DNA from: Bradysia coprophila
Lineage: Eukaryota > Arthropoda > Insecta > Diptera > Sciaridae
Direction: 5' to 3'
NCBI RefSeq assembly: GCF_014529535.1
Contig: NW_023503493.1
Location: forward strand, 6,790,001-6,854,000
Length of the DNA stretch: 64,000 nt
A program made the translations under genes and the position numbers. This document shows positions 1-11,466 of the stretch, in pieces. The notes below the pieces were generated by a model that saw only the letters and a list, made by a program, of their open reading frames with translations, did no database searches and was not told where the DNA came from. Within the stretch, counting starts at the first letter, position 1. Each line of letters opens with the position of its first letter.

Positions 1-900
1 GCTTGGAAACACATTTCTTGTTTGTTTTTTATGATTAAATAATTGACTTTTATACGTGAAAACATGCGAAAAAAACAACAAAATAACACCTTAAATTTCA
101 AGGCTAGAGCTGACAAAAAAAGATGCAGCCACCGAAATTCCCGCAAAATATTTGCAGCATTTTGAAATGAGATGTTATACCTCGAATGCCATTCCGTTCC
201 GATTTTAAATTCAGATTCTGAATTTCAGAATCAATGGCATAGCACTGCTCCTAACATTAACATAGAAAATATTCGAAGGCTGATGGAATCACAGTACCCT
301 ATTGGGTCGCTGTGTTGTTTTTTTTGGGTAAAGATAGACGACTTGATTTCGTTGTATAAGTTACAACATGTAATAGATTAAGAGTTTACCTCGTTCGGTA
401 TGTGTTTTTAAGTAGGTGGAAGCATTGGGTTTCGGTGGTGTTTGTAATTTAGTTTCTTCTTTCAACATTTGCAATGTCAAGTATATTTGTGTTAGGTGAA
501 GTTCTTTTTCACAAAGCAATTATGTATTTAAAAAAATCAAAACCCTCTCGAAACCGGTGGCGATCCACTTGTCAACATACAATGCGTGAAGAAATTCCAT
601 AATCTATACAAACAATCTTGAGCGGCAGTTCATATTACTAAAACCTACTAATTTGCAGCTTGTTAATAAAGCGTTATTGCTAAAGCTGAAGTTTAGTGAA
701 TTTATTTCCACATAGGACAATTATTAATGTTCTCCGCTCCAGCAGTAAATCGGCTACAATTTCTGCTAAGCCATATGACAGACTTTAGTTTATTTGAATT
801 AATTTTGGGCTCTCTGGAATCTAAAATTTGTATAAAACTGTGCTCCTCCGTTACCAACGGCGTCATTAGTAAAAAAAAATCGTTGAAAAAGTGGGGTATT
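1..900. other. intergenic, upstream of lipase gene
   Basis: I recognise no gene here. One short open frame at 172-381 (+) has an acceptor-like CAG at about 227 and would read NQWHSTAPNINIENIRRL; I cannot match it to a family, so it could be the last exon of a gene starting left of the window or chance. The rest is AT-rich sequence that would hold the lipase promoter and 5' UTR. Confidence 0.3.
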
Positions 901-3001
901 ATGATTTTCAAATTGTATCTCGTTACGGTGATCGTATTGGCAGTGTTTGGGGAACAGTATACACCTGGGTCCAATGAGTATTTACTCCAAACTCTAAGTC
1001 CGCTGTTGAATCCATTAAATGGGCTACTATTTGACGGACCATCAAGCGCTTCAAACGCAAGGACGACAACGCGTAACCGAAATAAATTACCAACTTTGGA
1101 GCAAATGCAGTATTACAATTACTACGCAGCATCTATGTACTATGGATATGGTCATGCCAACTTGACTTGTGACTATTGCTTAAAGTTCAAGAAAAATGTG
1201 GTCCATCACAGAGGTATAAAGGATAAACCGAGGAAGGGAGAGGAGGCACATTCACTGCATTGAAGGAACTCTACGGGAACTGTAGATTAGTTATTACAAA
1301 GTTGCTTCAGAGGAGCGACAAATCATCTTGTGTACAAAACACCCCTGCGAACAGATGCTAATTAGATTCTAATTAGATTTCATCATTTAATTTACGCACT
1401 ATTGTATAGTGTGCATGTGTACTAAAATCTCGAGTGATAGTCTACAGAGAGTACGTTCATAAATGACATCCACCAACAACTCATCTCCACTCACTTTTGT
1501 GACAAAACGGTTTCAGAGGGTCGCATGAAATTTCATGAAATGAAAAATTTTGCATGGGGAAGGAGCTGGTCCGATTTTAGTGAATGCTGTTCTTAGCTCC
1601 CAATAGGTCCCCGAATCGATGTGCGTTCTTAGTTTTTGGGTGCATTTCGGACAAACTTCTTTTTTGTTGAGGAGGGGCGTGTAACTCATTCATATTGTCA
1701 AAGCCACAGGTTCAGACAAAATGATATTTACGCCTAACGCCTTTCATGATAAAACGTAGACTAAAAGATTATGCTGCGTTCCAAAGCCTTGAGAGCGATC
1801 CTAAATTGCTTATTAATCGCAGTGTTGACATAGGAATTGAATGATAAAAAGGAAATGCCGATCAAAATTATGTCTGGTGGCAGACTTGGGTTCCTTTGAA
1901 GCCTTTGCGCAGGTCCGAACTAGTGGATTTTTCCATTTTGTATGCGTATTTTACGTGACAAGGCTTTTCGATCATTTTTGCGCACTTGGTAGCCCAGCCG
2001 GTTGAGTTTTCGTATCGTCATCATACGTATATATGTCAAATAATGGAAGATTTTCACGGTTTTTCAGTAATCCCTAACAACATGCACAACACACTTGCAC
2101 TTATAACGCTTTCGAAAAATCGTAAAGAGATCGTTGTCGCATTCCGCGGTACATGGAATGTTTGGAATGTTATTCTCGACGTACTACTAATAAACGGTAG
2201 AGAGGGAAACAGCCCGAAACAAATTAAAGTTCACCAAGGATTTTATATTGCGGCGATGTCTCTCTATGACGATGTAAGTTTCCCAAAGCGAATTTTTGAG
2301 AGACTGAAGTAAGTCTAAAAAGCGAAACTCCAGGTGGTTCGAGCTGTAGCTGAATATTTACGTAAAAATCCCGGTTTCAAAGTGGTTATTGTTGGTCACA
2401 GTTTGGGCGGAGCTATGGCACGGTTAATATACTTCTTCTTGGAAGATTGTAAACAGTTTCCAGAAGTCACATATGAATTGTATACCTATGGCGAACCCAG
2501 GGTCGGTAATAGATACTTCGCAGATTTTATGAACAGTCGATCAATCACCACAGCAAGAGTTGTTGCCAGGTAGAAAAATAAAAATTGGAAATAAATTTGA
2601 GAGTTTACAGAATGATGGTCCTGAATTTCAGAGCCGACCTTGTTCCGCACTTTCCACCGACAAGCATCGTAGGACTCAATATTCTCGGCGATTATTACAT
2701 TCAACCACAAACTGAATTTTGGATTAATGGTGAGAAAGGTCAAAAGTTTTGCTGTCAGACTGTCTACGAGGATCCGGAATGTGGTATGTCCATGGGACCT
2801 GCGTACAGTGTCTTGGATCATGGAGTATATTTTGATACAAATCTTGGAAGCATATTGGGTCAACCGTTGTTATTTGCACATCTTCCGCTGAATCTTCTTA
2901 ATCCGGTTGACGTATTGCCGCCATTACCGAAGCCGATCGAAAACTTAATTGGAGGATTGGCAAGTGGTGTAGTTGGTGCACTTGTTCCCGCGCTTGGCTA
3001 A
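901..3001 (+). CDS. Secreted class 3 (fungal-type) triacylglycerol lipase
   Basis: Predicted secreted ester hydrolase of the lipase class 3 alpha/beta-hydrolase family. Four exons join in phase: 901-1213, 1993-2273, 2334-2569, 2632-3001, giving 399 aa. The start at 901 (MIFKLYLVTVIVLAVFG) makes a clean signal peptide. The same frame opens further upstream from 727, but that would bury the signal. Exon 1 carries the Cys-containing N-terminal segment typical of the family (TCDYC near residue 88). Exon 2 has the oxyanion-region FRGT motif. Exon 3 has the nucleophile elbow GHSLGG with Ser221. Asp279 (RADLVPHF) and His340 (LDHGVYF) complete a plausible catalytic triad. A polyadenylation signal AATAAA lies at 3055-3060. 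Intron 1 is 779 bp, the others about 60 bp. Substrate is not predictable: extracellular triglyceride or phospholipid digestion is the family norm. Confidence 0.85.
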
Positions 3002-3060
3002 CACTTTCTGTTGTGTTGAGTAGATGCTAATATTCAGATTTGTAATATGCAAAAAATAAA

Positions 3061-3895
3061 AGTCTACGCCAGATGCCAGAATTCACATTGCCTCGCAATA
3101 TGGGGACAAGCGAAAGTGATACCTATCCCTAAACCAGAGAAACTTCCAATTTCTTGTAACTATAGACAGGACATTCGAATAATCGTCAATTACTCCAAGT
3201 TTGTAAATACATCCAAATTTCTGATTAAAAGAAGCACTCCCCTCTCCGGCAGGTATGATAACATTTGATGTCATGGACTATTTTCGGGAAAAGGGCTTAC
3301 CACATTTTTAAGTTTTCGCCTGTTTTCCGTGGTCGTGGTCTACATTTTTCTCCATTTGACCAAAAATGAGCCATCATGGCTTCATGGTTTAAAATCGATT
3401 TAAAGAATGTCTTGGCCAGAAATATGTCAGTAAGTTTTATGATTCTTTTCCGAATATTTTCCTAATTTTATAATGTTGGAAAATATAAGAAAATTTGGAA
3501 AAATATTGGAAAAACTTTCCCCGAAAATAGTCACAGTTCGATATTAACACAAACCTATGGCAATTGTATGGCCTATATTGCACAAGATGCTTCTACTAAA
3601 ATTGCGACTACATCTAACTAAATCATTCTTGACGAATCGCTCCTTTTAGGTCTCAAACAATCATCATGTTTCGAACACCGCCCGCATTTTGGCTGTAACT
3701 CTAAGCTTTTTAATATCATGTACGTCCGACCTTTACAACTTCCGAAAATGAAATGCGTGTGCCAACTAGTAAAAACACAATGCCAAAACTGATGAAGCGG
3801 CGTGTGAAGCTATTTTGGGGCTGCAGGAGTGTGGGTTGAGTTTTATCTGCGATTTTTTTTTACACGTTTTATCCCAAAATGTCCAATAGTATTGA
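3061..3895. other. intergenic, no gene seen
   Basis: Short open frames at 3047-3274 on both strands resemble no known protein and lack coding character. The stretch is AT-rich with no obvious internal structure before the inverted repeat that starts at 3896. Confidence 0.4.
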
Positions 3896-4428
3896 ATCGC
3901 CCAAAACCACTTACAGTGGAGGTGTGACGCAAGTCCTGTTATCCACTTACAAAAGAACTGATATCGGTGTAGGTGACGCTTACAGATTCGATACGCAAAA
4001 AGGTATACGTCACAAATAGCAGCTGATGAGGAAAGTACGCGACAGGCTTATCAACAAAAATCTTACCAGAAAAATTTTAGGAAGAAAATTATAATAAAAA
4101 AGTTTGCGTCACAAGGGGCAGATGTTGAGGAAGGAAAATTTTTAAAATTGTGAAATACATTCCTTTAAAAAATGGAATTCAAACGGAAGAAAGCCGAATC
4201 ATCTGCCCCTTGTGACGCAAACTTTTTTATTATAATTTTCTTCCTAAAATTTTTCTGGTAAGATTTTTGTTGATAAAACTTTCGCGTACTTTGCTCATCA
4301 GCTGCCATTTGTGACGCATATCTTTTTGCGTGTCGAATCTGTAAGCGTCACCTACACCGATATCAGTTCTTTTGTAAGTGGATAACAGGACTTGCGTCAC
4401 ACCTCCACTGTAAGTGGTTTTGGGCGAT
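3896..4428. repeat. fold-back element with about 230-bp inverted arms
   Basis: Two long arms run in inverted orientation: about 3896-4124 and 4200-4428, separated by about 75 bp. The arms are nearly identical, starting ATCGCCCAAAACC and ending at GGCAGATG, with scattered substitutions (for example AGGTATACG against AGATATGCG). This is the form of a fold-back transposon or inverted-repeat MITE. The minus-strand open frame at 4230-4565 lies mostly in one arm and is not a recognisable protein. No clear target-site duplication was found. Confidence 0.75.
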
Positions 4429-4565
4429 ATCAGCTCTTTTGTAAGTTGTGATTTTTTATAATTTGGTCGCAGATAATAGACAATCATATTGTGCAGTTTG
4501 AACGAAAATATTCTTCTTAGAAAACTGTATAACTTTCTCTTTGATCTGAATCTTCCAGCTTTCAT

Positions 4566-4700
4566 TTGACGAAAATCGTAAATTTGACGAAATTCGAAAA
4601 TTTTGACGGAATTTGAAAATTTGACGAAAATAAAAACTTTGATAAAAATCGAAAAATTGACGAATATCGAAAATTTGACGAAAATCGAAAATTTGACACG
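4566..4700. repeat. short tandem repeat, unit about 18 bp
   Basis: Degenerate tandem copies of a unit close to GAAAATTTGACGAAAATC, at least seven in a row, directly preceding the 147-bp tandem array and following the fold-back arm. Confidence 0.7.
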
Positions 4701-4701
4701 C

Positions 4702-5480
4702 TTAAAACGCTCATAGCTCCCAAATAAGCGACTTTTTAGGGAAACAATGAAACACGTATCGACTAGAATCTAAAACTCTATAACTTTGTCTTTTACACGA
4801 GGTTTCCATCTGCCGTATTTTCCGAGTTATGGCTGACATAGCTCGCACTTAAAACGCTCATAGTTCCCAAATAGACGACTTTTTAGGAAAACCATGAAAC
4901 ACGTGTCGAATGAAATCTGAAACTCTATAAATTTGTCTTTTAAACGAACTTTCTATCTGCCATATTTTCCGAGTTATGGATGACATAGCTCGCACTTAAA
5001 ACGCTCATAGCTCCCAAATAGACGACTTTTTAGGAAAACCATGAAACACGTGTCGACTAGAATGTGAAACTCTATAACTTTGTCTTTTACAGGAGGTTTC
5101 CATCTGCCGTATTTTCCGAGTTATGGCTGACATAGCTCGCACTTAAAACGCTCATAGCTACCAAATAAGGGACTTTTTAGTGAAACCATGAAACACGTAT
5201 CGACTAGAATCTAAAACCCTATAACTTTGTCTTTTACACGAGGTTTCTATCTGCCGTATTTTCCGAGTTATGGCTGACATAGCTCGCACTTAAAACGCTC
5301 ATAGCTCCCAAATAGACGACTTTTTAGGAAAACCATGAAACACGTGTCGAATGAAATCTGAAACTCTATAAATTTGTCTTTTAAACGAACTTTCTATCTT
5401 TTATATTTTCTGAGTTATGGGTCATATAGCTCAATGGCTCAAAACGCTCATAGCTCCGAAATTATAAGCTTTTAAGAAAA
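4702..5480. repeat. 147-bp tandem repeat (about five units)
   Basis: The landmark TTAAAACGCTCATAG recurs at 4702, 4849, 4996, 5143 and 5290, a constant 147-bp spacing, with a diverged partial copy near 5439. Each unit also contains GACTTTTTAGG, ACCATGAAACACGT and TTTTCCGAGTTATGG. Units differ by a few substitutions and fall into two alternating subtypes, one with CGAATGAAATCTG and one with CGACTAGAATCT. No coding frame is conserved across units. Confidence 0.9.
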
Positions 5481-6611
5481 TTCCTTCAAATTACGTCCTT
5501 AACATACCCTGAAAATTTCAGCCAAATTCACCGGTAAATTAAAAAGTTTCGCCGTAACAGAGTGACAAAGTGACAAAGTAACAAAGGTTGGTAAAATTCA
5601 TCAATTTCAAAATGTATGAAAATGAATTTCTTCATACAAATTTCTGCAAGTTTCCAAGTTTTGAAATTTAATATCTCGGCCAAATTTTAACCTTATGAGG
5701 CGTGTGATAGCTCGTTGAACTCGTATGGACGCCCAGATTACGAATAAAATACTTTGGGGGTAGTAGGAGCAAAGGGGGAAAAGTCAAAAAGTTCGTGTAT
5801 ATATGTTCCTCAGTCCTGCGGAAATTTTTTTTGGCAAATTTTTCTGTGTGAACGGACTTGCGTCACGGCCCTTCACTAACGTAGGGCCATGAACTATTAC
5901 TAACTCTGTTTCAATAGACCTCTAACAACCTCTGCACCTAATAACTTATGCAGTTAGAGGAGGTATCAATTGCTGCCGAGTTGGCGGTGGTGGTGATCCC
6001 AGTTCGGATACTTCTCAATCAACAAATGTTTTAACGATTTCTGTTCTATTGACCTATGGGAAACTTGACTATAAGCTCATTTGATGGATTAAACGTTCGG
6101 CCAATTTTTATCGCCCAGAGTTCAATGGTCGCTAGATTTTGTTGATGGAACGACGCACGACTGAGAGTCAACACACACCGAAACCGAATAATGTTGCTGT
6201 ATTGATGACCATGTTACTCGAATCTTTGGTAAATGAAAAGAGAAAGCAAAAGTGAGGGACATAAGTGCCCCTTTCGCCAAGACTTTATTTTAATCCATTC
6301 TCAGATACAGCGCGAAAGTATAAGGAGCCAAATCGCTCAGGATTTTCATCGTTTGCCACACTATCCGGTTTTGTATGAAGTTTTGAAAGGATAAACATTC
6401 TGAATCAGATCTTCGGATCTTCTGGGAATAAGGAGTTGGCGAAGTGTAGCAGGAGACGTTAGCGCCGGAGAAGTAATTTGGAGAAGGCATTTGGTCTCAT
6501 TGGATATTCGACTCACAATTTAACTGATTTTTGCCTAAGTTTTTATTTAAATAAAAAGACAACAAGTTACAGCTCACTGATTTCCAAAAATGAAATGAAA
6601 AGAATTGAAAA
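5481..6611. other. intergenic between repeat array and GPALPP1-like gene
   Basis: No gene recognised. The left part (to about 5900) continues the repeat neighbourhood, and CTTGCGTCAC near 5850 echoes the fold-back arms. The right end contains the GPALPP1 3' UTR, with a minus-strand polyadenylation signal (TTTATT on +) at 6542-6547, 65 bp past the stop codon. Confidence 0.4.
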
Positions 6612-8764
6612 CTACAAATATTTCGATTCACCACTTCCAAATCGGCTACCTAACAGTTGCGCTTTCTTCAAAATGGAGTTCTTTTGCGCTTGATCGAATC
6701 GATGTACCTTCAGGTCTGCGTCCCGATCGAATGGTCTTCTTGACGGTTTCTCGGGTTCTTTCTGCAAAAAGAAATTCATTTTTTAGTGAGTATAAGCAGA
6801 ACGCGGTTGACGCATGTGTTTCACATACCTCTCGTTTCTTCTTCATTTTCTTTTGGTGAATTTCCAACAATGATTCATCGCGATGATGCTTTTTACTATG
6901 TCTTCTAACCGCCTCTTCTTGTTCGGCGTCCCGTTTGGCTGTATATAGCACTTCGGCTTCTCGTTTCTTATTCCGCTTAATTTCGTCCGATGACAAACCC
7001 CTGTGACGGGATTTTCGTTCTTTCTCTTTTGGCGTCTCCGTCCATCCCGAACGGTCACTCATATCAGGCCGCTCTTTAGTACGGAATTGTCGTGCACCCA
7101 AGCCAAGATTGGCGACGGCTTTCACCTCGGGAAGTTCAATCATCCACTCCTCACGAGCCGGACTTTTCGCCCGATCTTCTTCGGCATATTTGGCCAATTT
7201 CAGTTCTAAGGCCCGTTTCTCCAATTCCAAATGAGCTTCGGACTTGCCGACACCGACTGGAAGCGGTCCGATCAGGTCATCGTCCTCAGAATCTGAAATA
7301 TCGGACATTGCATGTTCATCCAGTAACATTTGAGATGGTGCGCTCGGTCCAATAACTTTCCGTTCGGAACGGTTGGATTTTTCCGCTGATTTTGAAGAAG
7401 ACGATGATGAATACGACGGTGGTAATGCGGGGCCTAGCGGTACAGATGATTCGATGCTACGGCGAGATTTCTCTTTGCGATCGGAACTATGCGACCGAGA
7501 ATGTTTCAAATGAGGTGGAAGCGATGGGCCACATATGGAATTGCTGTGGTCACTATTGCTTTTGTGGTTGTGATGGTGTTCAGGCGTGAAACTCTTATCA
7601 CGAAGTGCAGGTGATATTTCCCGATCAGTTGACTTGCATATATCACCTCCGTTATCCTCTCGGCGCGACCGCTTATGCTTTTTGTGCTTGATTTTCTTTG
7701 ATTTGTGTTTGTCTACAGTGTCTTCATCAATGTCTATAACAATCACAGACTTTTCGTTTTTGTCATTGGATTCCACACGAGACGTTTCCGTTCGCCTAGT
7801 ATCAACTCTTCTTTCAAGAGGTTCGCAAATCCGTTCTCTACTTGCACTGCGACGACGATCACCGTGTCGATGACGGTCGTTGTCATTCAGCGAATTTCGT
7901 GTTGATTCCCGTACAGAGTGGTCTCGACTATGGTCTTTCGCTGGACGATCTCGACTGTGGTCCCTTGTCAAACGATCTCGACTGCGGTCACGCGTTAAAC
8001 GGTCTCGACTGCGGTCACGTGTTAAACGATCTCTACTATGGTCTCTTGTTAAACGGTCTCGACTGCGGTCTCTTGCTGTACGATCTCGACTATGGTCTCT
8101 TGCTGTACGATCTCGACTATGATCTCTTGCTGTACGATCTCGACTATGGTCTCTCGCTATACGATCTCGACTATGGTCTCTAGTTTGACGGTCTCGACTG
8201 AGGTCTCCTCGATCTCGACTCGAATATTTAACAATTCGCGAACGATTAGAACGATCGCGACTGAGATCGTCATGTGCATTTCTTTCACGCCTTTCATCAT
8301 TGGTCGATCGATCTCGATTCGTTTTTTCCGACTTCGTATGTTCTCTGTGTGTACGTTCCCGGCTAATTTTGTCTCTGTCCGATTTTTCTTTAGCTCCACG
8401 GTCTCGACTCGAACGTTCGCCATCTCTCGCTACCACTCTACCGCCTCGATCATTGCTATTCGATCTGTTCCGTCGACGATCACGGTCACGACTGTCGCTC
8501 CGACGACTTCGATCGGGTGACCGATGCCGTTCTCTATCGTGACGACTTTTGGTCGAGTGTGAATTGTCGTCTGTTCGACCTCTGTCCCGGGTGCCATTGC
8601 TTCTCGATGACGACGAATTGTCTTCTTTGTTTCGGGTCGATGCAGTCTGTAGGCGATTGATGAAATGTTTACACGATTAGGAAGTGACTACAATTATTCA
8701 GACCAACACTCACCTTGAAACGGATTCCATTATCCGAATCAGAACTGTCGGAATCCGAAAGCAT
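6612..8764 (-). CDS. GPALPP1: GPALPP motifs-containing protein 1 (DUF3752), RS/RD-rich
   Basis: Three exons join in phase on the minus strand: 8764-8714 (starts MLSDSDSSDSDNGIRFK), 8646-6829 and 6761-6612, giving 672 aa. Both introns are 67 bp. Evidence for the family: several GPALPP-type motifs in the middle (GPSLPPHLK, GPALPPSY, IGPSAP, IGPLPVG), then EEWMIELPEV and an acidic/basic C-terminus. The last exon reads RPFDRDADLKVHRFDQAQK, the conserved DUF3752 tail. The N-terminal half is a low-complexity RD/RS domain with about ten copies of a decapeptide (SRDRTARDH type), encoded by a 30-bp minisatellite. The orthologue's biochemical role is poorly defined; a nuclear, splicing-associated role is inferred from the RS-like region. 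It lies 200 bp downstream of TAMM41 on the same strand. It is longer than I would expect for the family, because of the repeat expansion. Confidence 0.85.
7910..8215. repeat. 30-bp coding minisatellite in GPALPP1-like exon 2
   Basis: About ten tandem units of 30 bp, each with a core like GGTCTCGACTGCGGTC on the plus strand, encode the minus-strand decapeptide repeat SRDR-[LT]-[TA]-[RK]-D-[HR]. The open frames on the opposite strand across this region are a by-product of the repeat. Confidence 0.9.
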
Positions 8765-8964
8765 AGCAAATATCCTGAAAGAGAAATCGAACAAATCAGT
8801 TAGTTGACTGCAAAAGACGTAGATTGGGCAGAGATTTTCTGGTCGTTTCGATGGGACTGAGAACTAAAATGAAAAACGAAAACAAAGTCGTTCGACTACT
8901 GATAATGCTCTGTATTCAGACTAATAACAATTCTAATTTCAATTTTAACAAATCATCTCTCGGA

Positions 8965-9942
8965 TCACAGCCCCACAGTTTTCAGCACTTTCTTCCAACT
9001 GTATCGAATCGATTTGGACAGGCCAGCTGTTGGAATATTCTTTAAGGATTGAGACACGCTGCTATTCCAAACGATCTGGTTGACACTCTTCTGAACAATT
9101 CGAGGCAAATTCGGGTCTTTAGATAGATGTTCGAAGGAACGTTCATCCGTCGCCATTCTACGAAATATTTCCTTGTGTAACGTCTTTGGCAAATGCTGCA
9201 AATGGTATAGCGTTGTCGTTTCGGATTTATCCTGAACAAGTTGACCGGATTCATTCGTTGGCAGATTCAAATAACGAGAGTGACCGGTCAGAATTGGTAC
9301 GTAAAGGTCACGAAAATCCGATAACTGTGGCGCGACGATGTTCCTCACTTTGTCCTTGTTTTCACCGAAAATCATTCGAAAATCTCCAGCGTAACTAAGA
9401 TTTGCAATTGTGTAGAACAGATCGAAGTAAGTGAATCGCTCCGGTAGCAAACATAGGGAGACATGTAGAGCGTTCCTAAAATTGGTTGCAATCGCATTCT
9501 GAATGTCCGGTTCCGGCGGGTAGAGCACCTCAATCGGCTTATGTAAACGTCCTGCCAGATACAGGTGTGTCCAATCGATCAAATCACTCGTCAGGTCATT
9601 TGTAGTCACAACGCCATATTTGATAGTAGAACCGTCATCCAATGTTATCAACGTGTTACAATACACCCGTGCTCCGAATTGTGTTTGAATTTTTGCAACG
9701 GCAGAACTGCCCAGCATCCGGACAGCCGAATAATGTGACGAGTTAATTTGCATGTTATTGCGATGCCACTCGAACGAATCGTTCACACAAAATACCAAAT
9801 CGATCATCGGCTTTTTGGCACTATTTCCATCGGCATAGCCAAGCTGCTTTTTTACCCCGGACCCGTACGCAAAACAGAACGAGAAATTGTTCGGAAACTT
9901 CGACAAAATGTTCCATCTACCGCTGGACAGTGACCTCGACAT
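8965..9942 (-). CDS. TAMM41: Mitochondrial phosphatidate cytidylyltransferase Tam41
   Basis: Single-exon 325-aa protein. Tam41 converts phosphatidic acid and CTP to CDP-diacylglycerol on the matrix face of the inner mitochondrial membrane, the first step of cardiolipin synthesis. Visible support: the N-terminal family signature FCFAYGSGV (nucleotidyltransferase-like G-S motif, residues about 22-30), MIDLVFCVND (carrying the conserved acidic residue), KYGVV, DLIDWTHLYLAGRLHKPI, and the C-terminal amphipathic segment SIRYSWKKVLKT, which matches the membrane-binding tail. The N-terminus MSRSLSSGRWNILSKFP could act as a weak targeting sequence. Full family length with no gap. Its stop is 200 bp before the GPALPP1 start on the same strand. 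Confidence 0.92.
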   Translation of the reverse strand: MSRSLSSGRWNILSKFPNNFSFCFAYGSGVKKQLGYADGNSAKKPMIDLVFCVNDSFEWHRNNMQINSSHYSAVRMLGSSAVAKIQTQFGARVYCNTLITLDDGSTIKYGVVTTNDLTSDLIDWTHLYLAGRLHKPIEVLYPPEPDIQNAIATNFRNALHVSLCLLPERFTYFDLFYTIANLSYAGDFRMIFGENKDKVRNIVAPQLSDFRDLYVPILTGHSRYLNLPTNESGQLVQDKSETTTLYHLQHLPKTLHKEIFRRMATDERSFEHLSKDPNLPRIVQKSVNQIVWNSSVSQSLKNIPTAGLSKSIRYSWKKVLKTVGL

Positions 9943-11082
9943 TTTCGAAAAGATTTGGCGACTCGAGAGCTGGTTTCTAGGGCGCTAATACCATCGGGCA
10001 TCGGAAAAACTGTGATGTTTTGTCGTTTCTTTTTTCTTAGGTGGAACAGCAGCTCTTTTAACCTCACATTTTCCCCATATTCAGATTTTCAACGGCTATC
10101 GCACAAAATCCACACACTTCAGTACATCTACAGCATAAACAGATGATGAACTTACTTTTTCACTAAATTTCTTTACGAACTACAGGCACTGTTCACAGGT
10201 TTAATAATTTTTTCGGTGGCTGTTTGCTGTTTTTTTCTTAGACGAAAACTTCATACTAAAAAGATGTTTGCAGCGACACGAACACAAACACGAAGACCAA
10301 CTGTCAAAATTTGTTGCGGGATTCTCGGTTTCTTATTTCTGTTTTCCAAACGTTTTGTCAACATTGGCCAAAGGTGGCGCTGTTCTGCACAAAAACGATT
10401 TCGGTGACTTAAGAATGCTTTCATATAACACTCGTAGAGTGTTGAAAGAGCGCAAAAAAAAGGGGAAAACTAGTTAATTTAACTGAGCTCGATGGGTGAT
10501 ACGTCAAAATTTCTACTCTATTTTAACACTTTAAAGTCAGAAAGTCAGTTCCCAAATTGGGGATTTGAATACCTATTCGAACAGTGACAGCTGCACAGTC
10601 GTCCATAGAGAATCCTAACATCAACTCTGTGAAAGAAATTGAAATTATTGAGCTGCCGCTTAATTCTGTGTTTTGTCCGGATCACCAAAAAACATTAAAT
10701 TGAACATATTTCCAATGTGTGAAAGGTGAAGTTATAGTCTGCTATGACGTAAGTGTTTAAGCTCAATATTTTACAATAAAAACATAAAAACCATTCAGAA
10801 ATTTGTTTCTATTTTCAAACGTTAACAAAGTGCCTGCTAATTTTCACTGCCCATATTTTCAAATTAGGGACTCTCAAGGTAAGATGAGCGGTGGCACGAA
10901 AGTTCGATACAAACGCCAGTAGTTAACTATTCTCTCATAGTACTAGTGTTAACTACTACGCCATCTCATCCCTTCGTTGAAAGCAACATCTCATTCCTTT
11001 GTTGAAAGCAAAAAATGGAATAGCAAGTCGGGCCATCTGTTGTGAGATAGCGAAAATATTTTTGTGAAATACAAGTAAATCG
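9943..11082. other. intergenic upstream of TAMM41
   Basis: Contains the TAMM41 promoter region. Short plus-strand open frames at 9955-10477 have no similarity I recognise. No gene called. Confidence 0.35.
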
Positions 11083-11176
11083 TAGTCAACCATTTAAAAA
11101 AAATTGTCATTGGCATCGAACTTATGTGCTAGGCCGCGCGTCTGAATGACATTACCTCCTAACTATATTTACCTTG
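11082..11176. repeat. dispersed repeat, copy A
   Basis: About 95 bp (AGTCAACCATTT ... GCGCGTCTGAATGACATTACC) is closely matched by 28522-28616, with about 85 percent identity by eye. This is probably a fragment of an unidentified interspersed element. Confidence 0.7.
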
Positions 11177-11466
11177 AGGACTCTGTGGATGATTTTTTGA
11201 CATTTCGAATAATCTTGGACTTGATCTATTGTCAAGTCGAGTAAGCTTCACTCCATCCAAGCTTTGGACCACATTAGGCATTTACGTCGTCACACGGACA
11301 ACATCCGAAAGTACTTTTCCATGTGACGTATTGAGTTTTGAAAGTAAAAATCGGATCCCTTAGCAAGCATGCAAAATAAATCTACTGTCAACGTATCTTC
11401 TTCCCAATTTCTTTTCTAGCAAATTGACCATGTCACCTCTATCGATTAATTATTTGATTTGTATCG

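Noticed and set aside
727-900. N-terminal extension of the lipase to an ATG at 727
   Set aside because: Using the Met at 901 yields a proper signal peptide. The extra 58 residues have no similarity to lipases and would bury the signal.
4230-4565. 111-aa minus-strand open frame
   Set aside because: It runs through one arm of a fold-back repeat. Similar sequence on the other arm is frame-broken, and there is no recognisable domain.
7842-8542. Several plus-strand frames with repeated SRLWSL or DLDYGL motifs
   Set aside because: They are antisense shadows of the 30-bp minisatellite coding for the GPALPP1 RD repeat on the minus strand.
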